Assembly: GCA_002708885.1 (NCBI GenBank)
Contig: PAPL01000023.1
Coordinates: 31,389 to 37,424, forward strand
Length of the DNA: 6,036 bases
Source: Verrucomicrobiales bacterium
GTDB taxonomy: Bacteria; Verrucomicrobiota; Verrucomicrobiia; Verrucomicrobiales; DEV007
Direction: 5' to 3'
Positions within the stretch are counted from its first letter, which is position 1, and the number at the start of each line of letters is the position of its first letter. The notes under the pieces are model-generated. The model ran no database searches, was not told where the DNA came from, and saw only the letters and a program-made list of their open reading frames with translations. Of the stretch, positions 5,514-6,036 are shown in pieces. The position numbers and the translations under genes are program-made.

Positions 5514-6036
5514 TGAACCCGGAAATATTAGCACTGGCTACTCTTGTGCTCACAATTGGAGCCGAAATGATACATTCACGTCGTATCAAAAGTATCGCCA
5601 CCCTGGCTTTCGGCCCTCCCGCTCTTCCTTCATCATGGACGCGTATAGTACCAGCAATGAGATGTGTAGCGTTGGCATCTGGAATTTGGGGTCTCACTAC
5701 TCTTTTAACTATCCAGCCTAAGATTCATAAAGCCAAGGCCGTTGATCCTGATGAAATTCGTCACATTATTATTGTCCTCGACGTGTCTCCTAGTATGAAA
5801 ATAAAAGACGCCGGCAAAAACGGGACACTCAGAAGGCGCGAACGGGCCTTCGAGTTAATGGAATCATTTTTTAAAAGAGTCAGGGTCGAACAGATGAGGC
5901 TTTCCCTGATCGCCGTATATAATGGAGCCAAACCAGTAGTTGTAGATACTAAGGACGCCGAAGTAGTGCGCAATTTTCTTGATAGTATGGACATGTATAC
6001 TGCTTTTGAGGCCGGGAAAACGCATCTCTTTGATGG
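5507..6036 (+). CDS. batB: BatB-like VWA domain membrane protein, N-terminal part (3' truncated by window edge)
   Basis: An open frame starts at ATG 5507, inside the last codons of the batA-like gene (7-nt overlap), and runs to the window edge without a stop, giving 176 residues. It begins with a hydrophobic segment (about 7-22), then HSRRIKSIATLAFGP, a short loop pattern usual after the first helix of Bat VWA proteins. A second transmembrane segment follows (about 48-69). The VWA domain starts near residue 86 with the metal-site motif DVSPSM (Asp92-Met97) and reaches the second metal-site segment GKTHLFDG (Thr172) at the edge. BatB proteins normally carry one more transmembrane helix, and sometimes TPR repeats, further on; this part is not in view. 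A GTG at 5513 is a possible alternative start, but the ATG gives a better membrane segment. The overlap implies translational coupling with the batA-like gene. Confidence 0.88.
   Translation, partial: MVVNPEILALATLVLTIGAEMIHSRRIKSIATLAFGPPALPSSWTRIVPAMRCVALASGIWGLTTLLTIQPKIHKAKAVDPDEIRHIIIVLDVSPSMKIKDAGKNGTLRRRERAFELMESFFKRVRVEQMRLSLIAVYNGAKPVVVDTKDAEVVRNFLDSMDMYTAFEAGKTHLFD

Noticed and set aside
5443..5994. Minus-strand open frames near the right edge
   Set aside because: They are opposite the end of the batA-like gene and the batB-like gene, whose plus-strand reading shows two membrane helices and the VWA metal motif.
1..6036. CRISPR arrays, insertion sequences, tRNA genes, phage or defence genes
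   Set aside because: No spaced direct repeats, terminal inverted repeats, transposase motifs or tRNA-like folds were found; nearly all the sequence is explained by six metabolic and Bat-operon genes.

Overview
This window holds two functional blocks on the + strand, six genes in all, with the first and last cut by the window edges. Positions 1-1792 carry TCA-cycle genes: the C-terminal half of succinyl-CoA synthetase alpha (sucD) and a complete 375-residue citrate synthase. Positions 1888-6036 carry the front of a Bat-type (MoxR / von Willebrand A) operon in the order MoxR AAA+ ATPase, DUF58 protein, a short BatD-like membrane protein, a BatA-like VWA membrane protein and a second, BatB-like VWA membrane protein that runs off the right edge. 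No mobile element, tRNA, rRNA or CRISPR array is visible.

Organism: a free-living, respiring or TCA-cycle-using bacterium of moderate GC (somewhat above 40 % by eye). Shine-Dalgarno sequences are absent or weak before five of the six gene starts that can be seen or placed. The citrate synthase has the short bacterial form and starts with MALVAKGLEG. The Bat operon contains a reduced BatD-like protein. From memory this combination fits Verrucomicrobiota (Opitutae/Puniceicoccales-like) best, but the assignment is an inference with low to moderate confidence.

How the genes work together: in the Bat block the MoxR ATPase is expected to act in the cytoplasm as a chaperone-like AAA+ machine. It would work on or with the DUF58 protein (soluble, with a metal-binding MIDAS site) and with the membrane-anchored VWA proteins, which face the periplasm or cytoplasm next to the BatD-like protein. 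All three VWA-type proteins keep the DxSxS metal-site motif, so the complex is probably competent for metal-dependent protein binding. Its substrate is unknown; related operons have been linked to aerotolerance, envelope stress and maturation of periplasmic complexes. Gene spacing (47 nt, 2 nt, 22 nt, and a 7-nt overlap) supports one transcription unit, possibly attenuated by a hairpin with a T-run right at the end of moxR. The TCA and Bat blocks are separated by a 95-nt gap that contains a perfect 13-bp inverted repeat.

Nothing here is a clearly new system. The points most worth a second look are the short BatD-like protein, the structured RNA/DNA elements at 1813-1884 and 2857-2890, and the general lack of Shine-Dalgarno sites.
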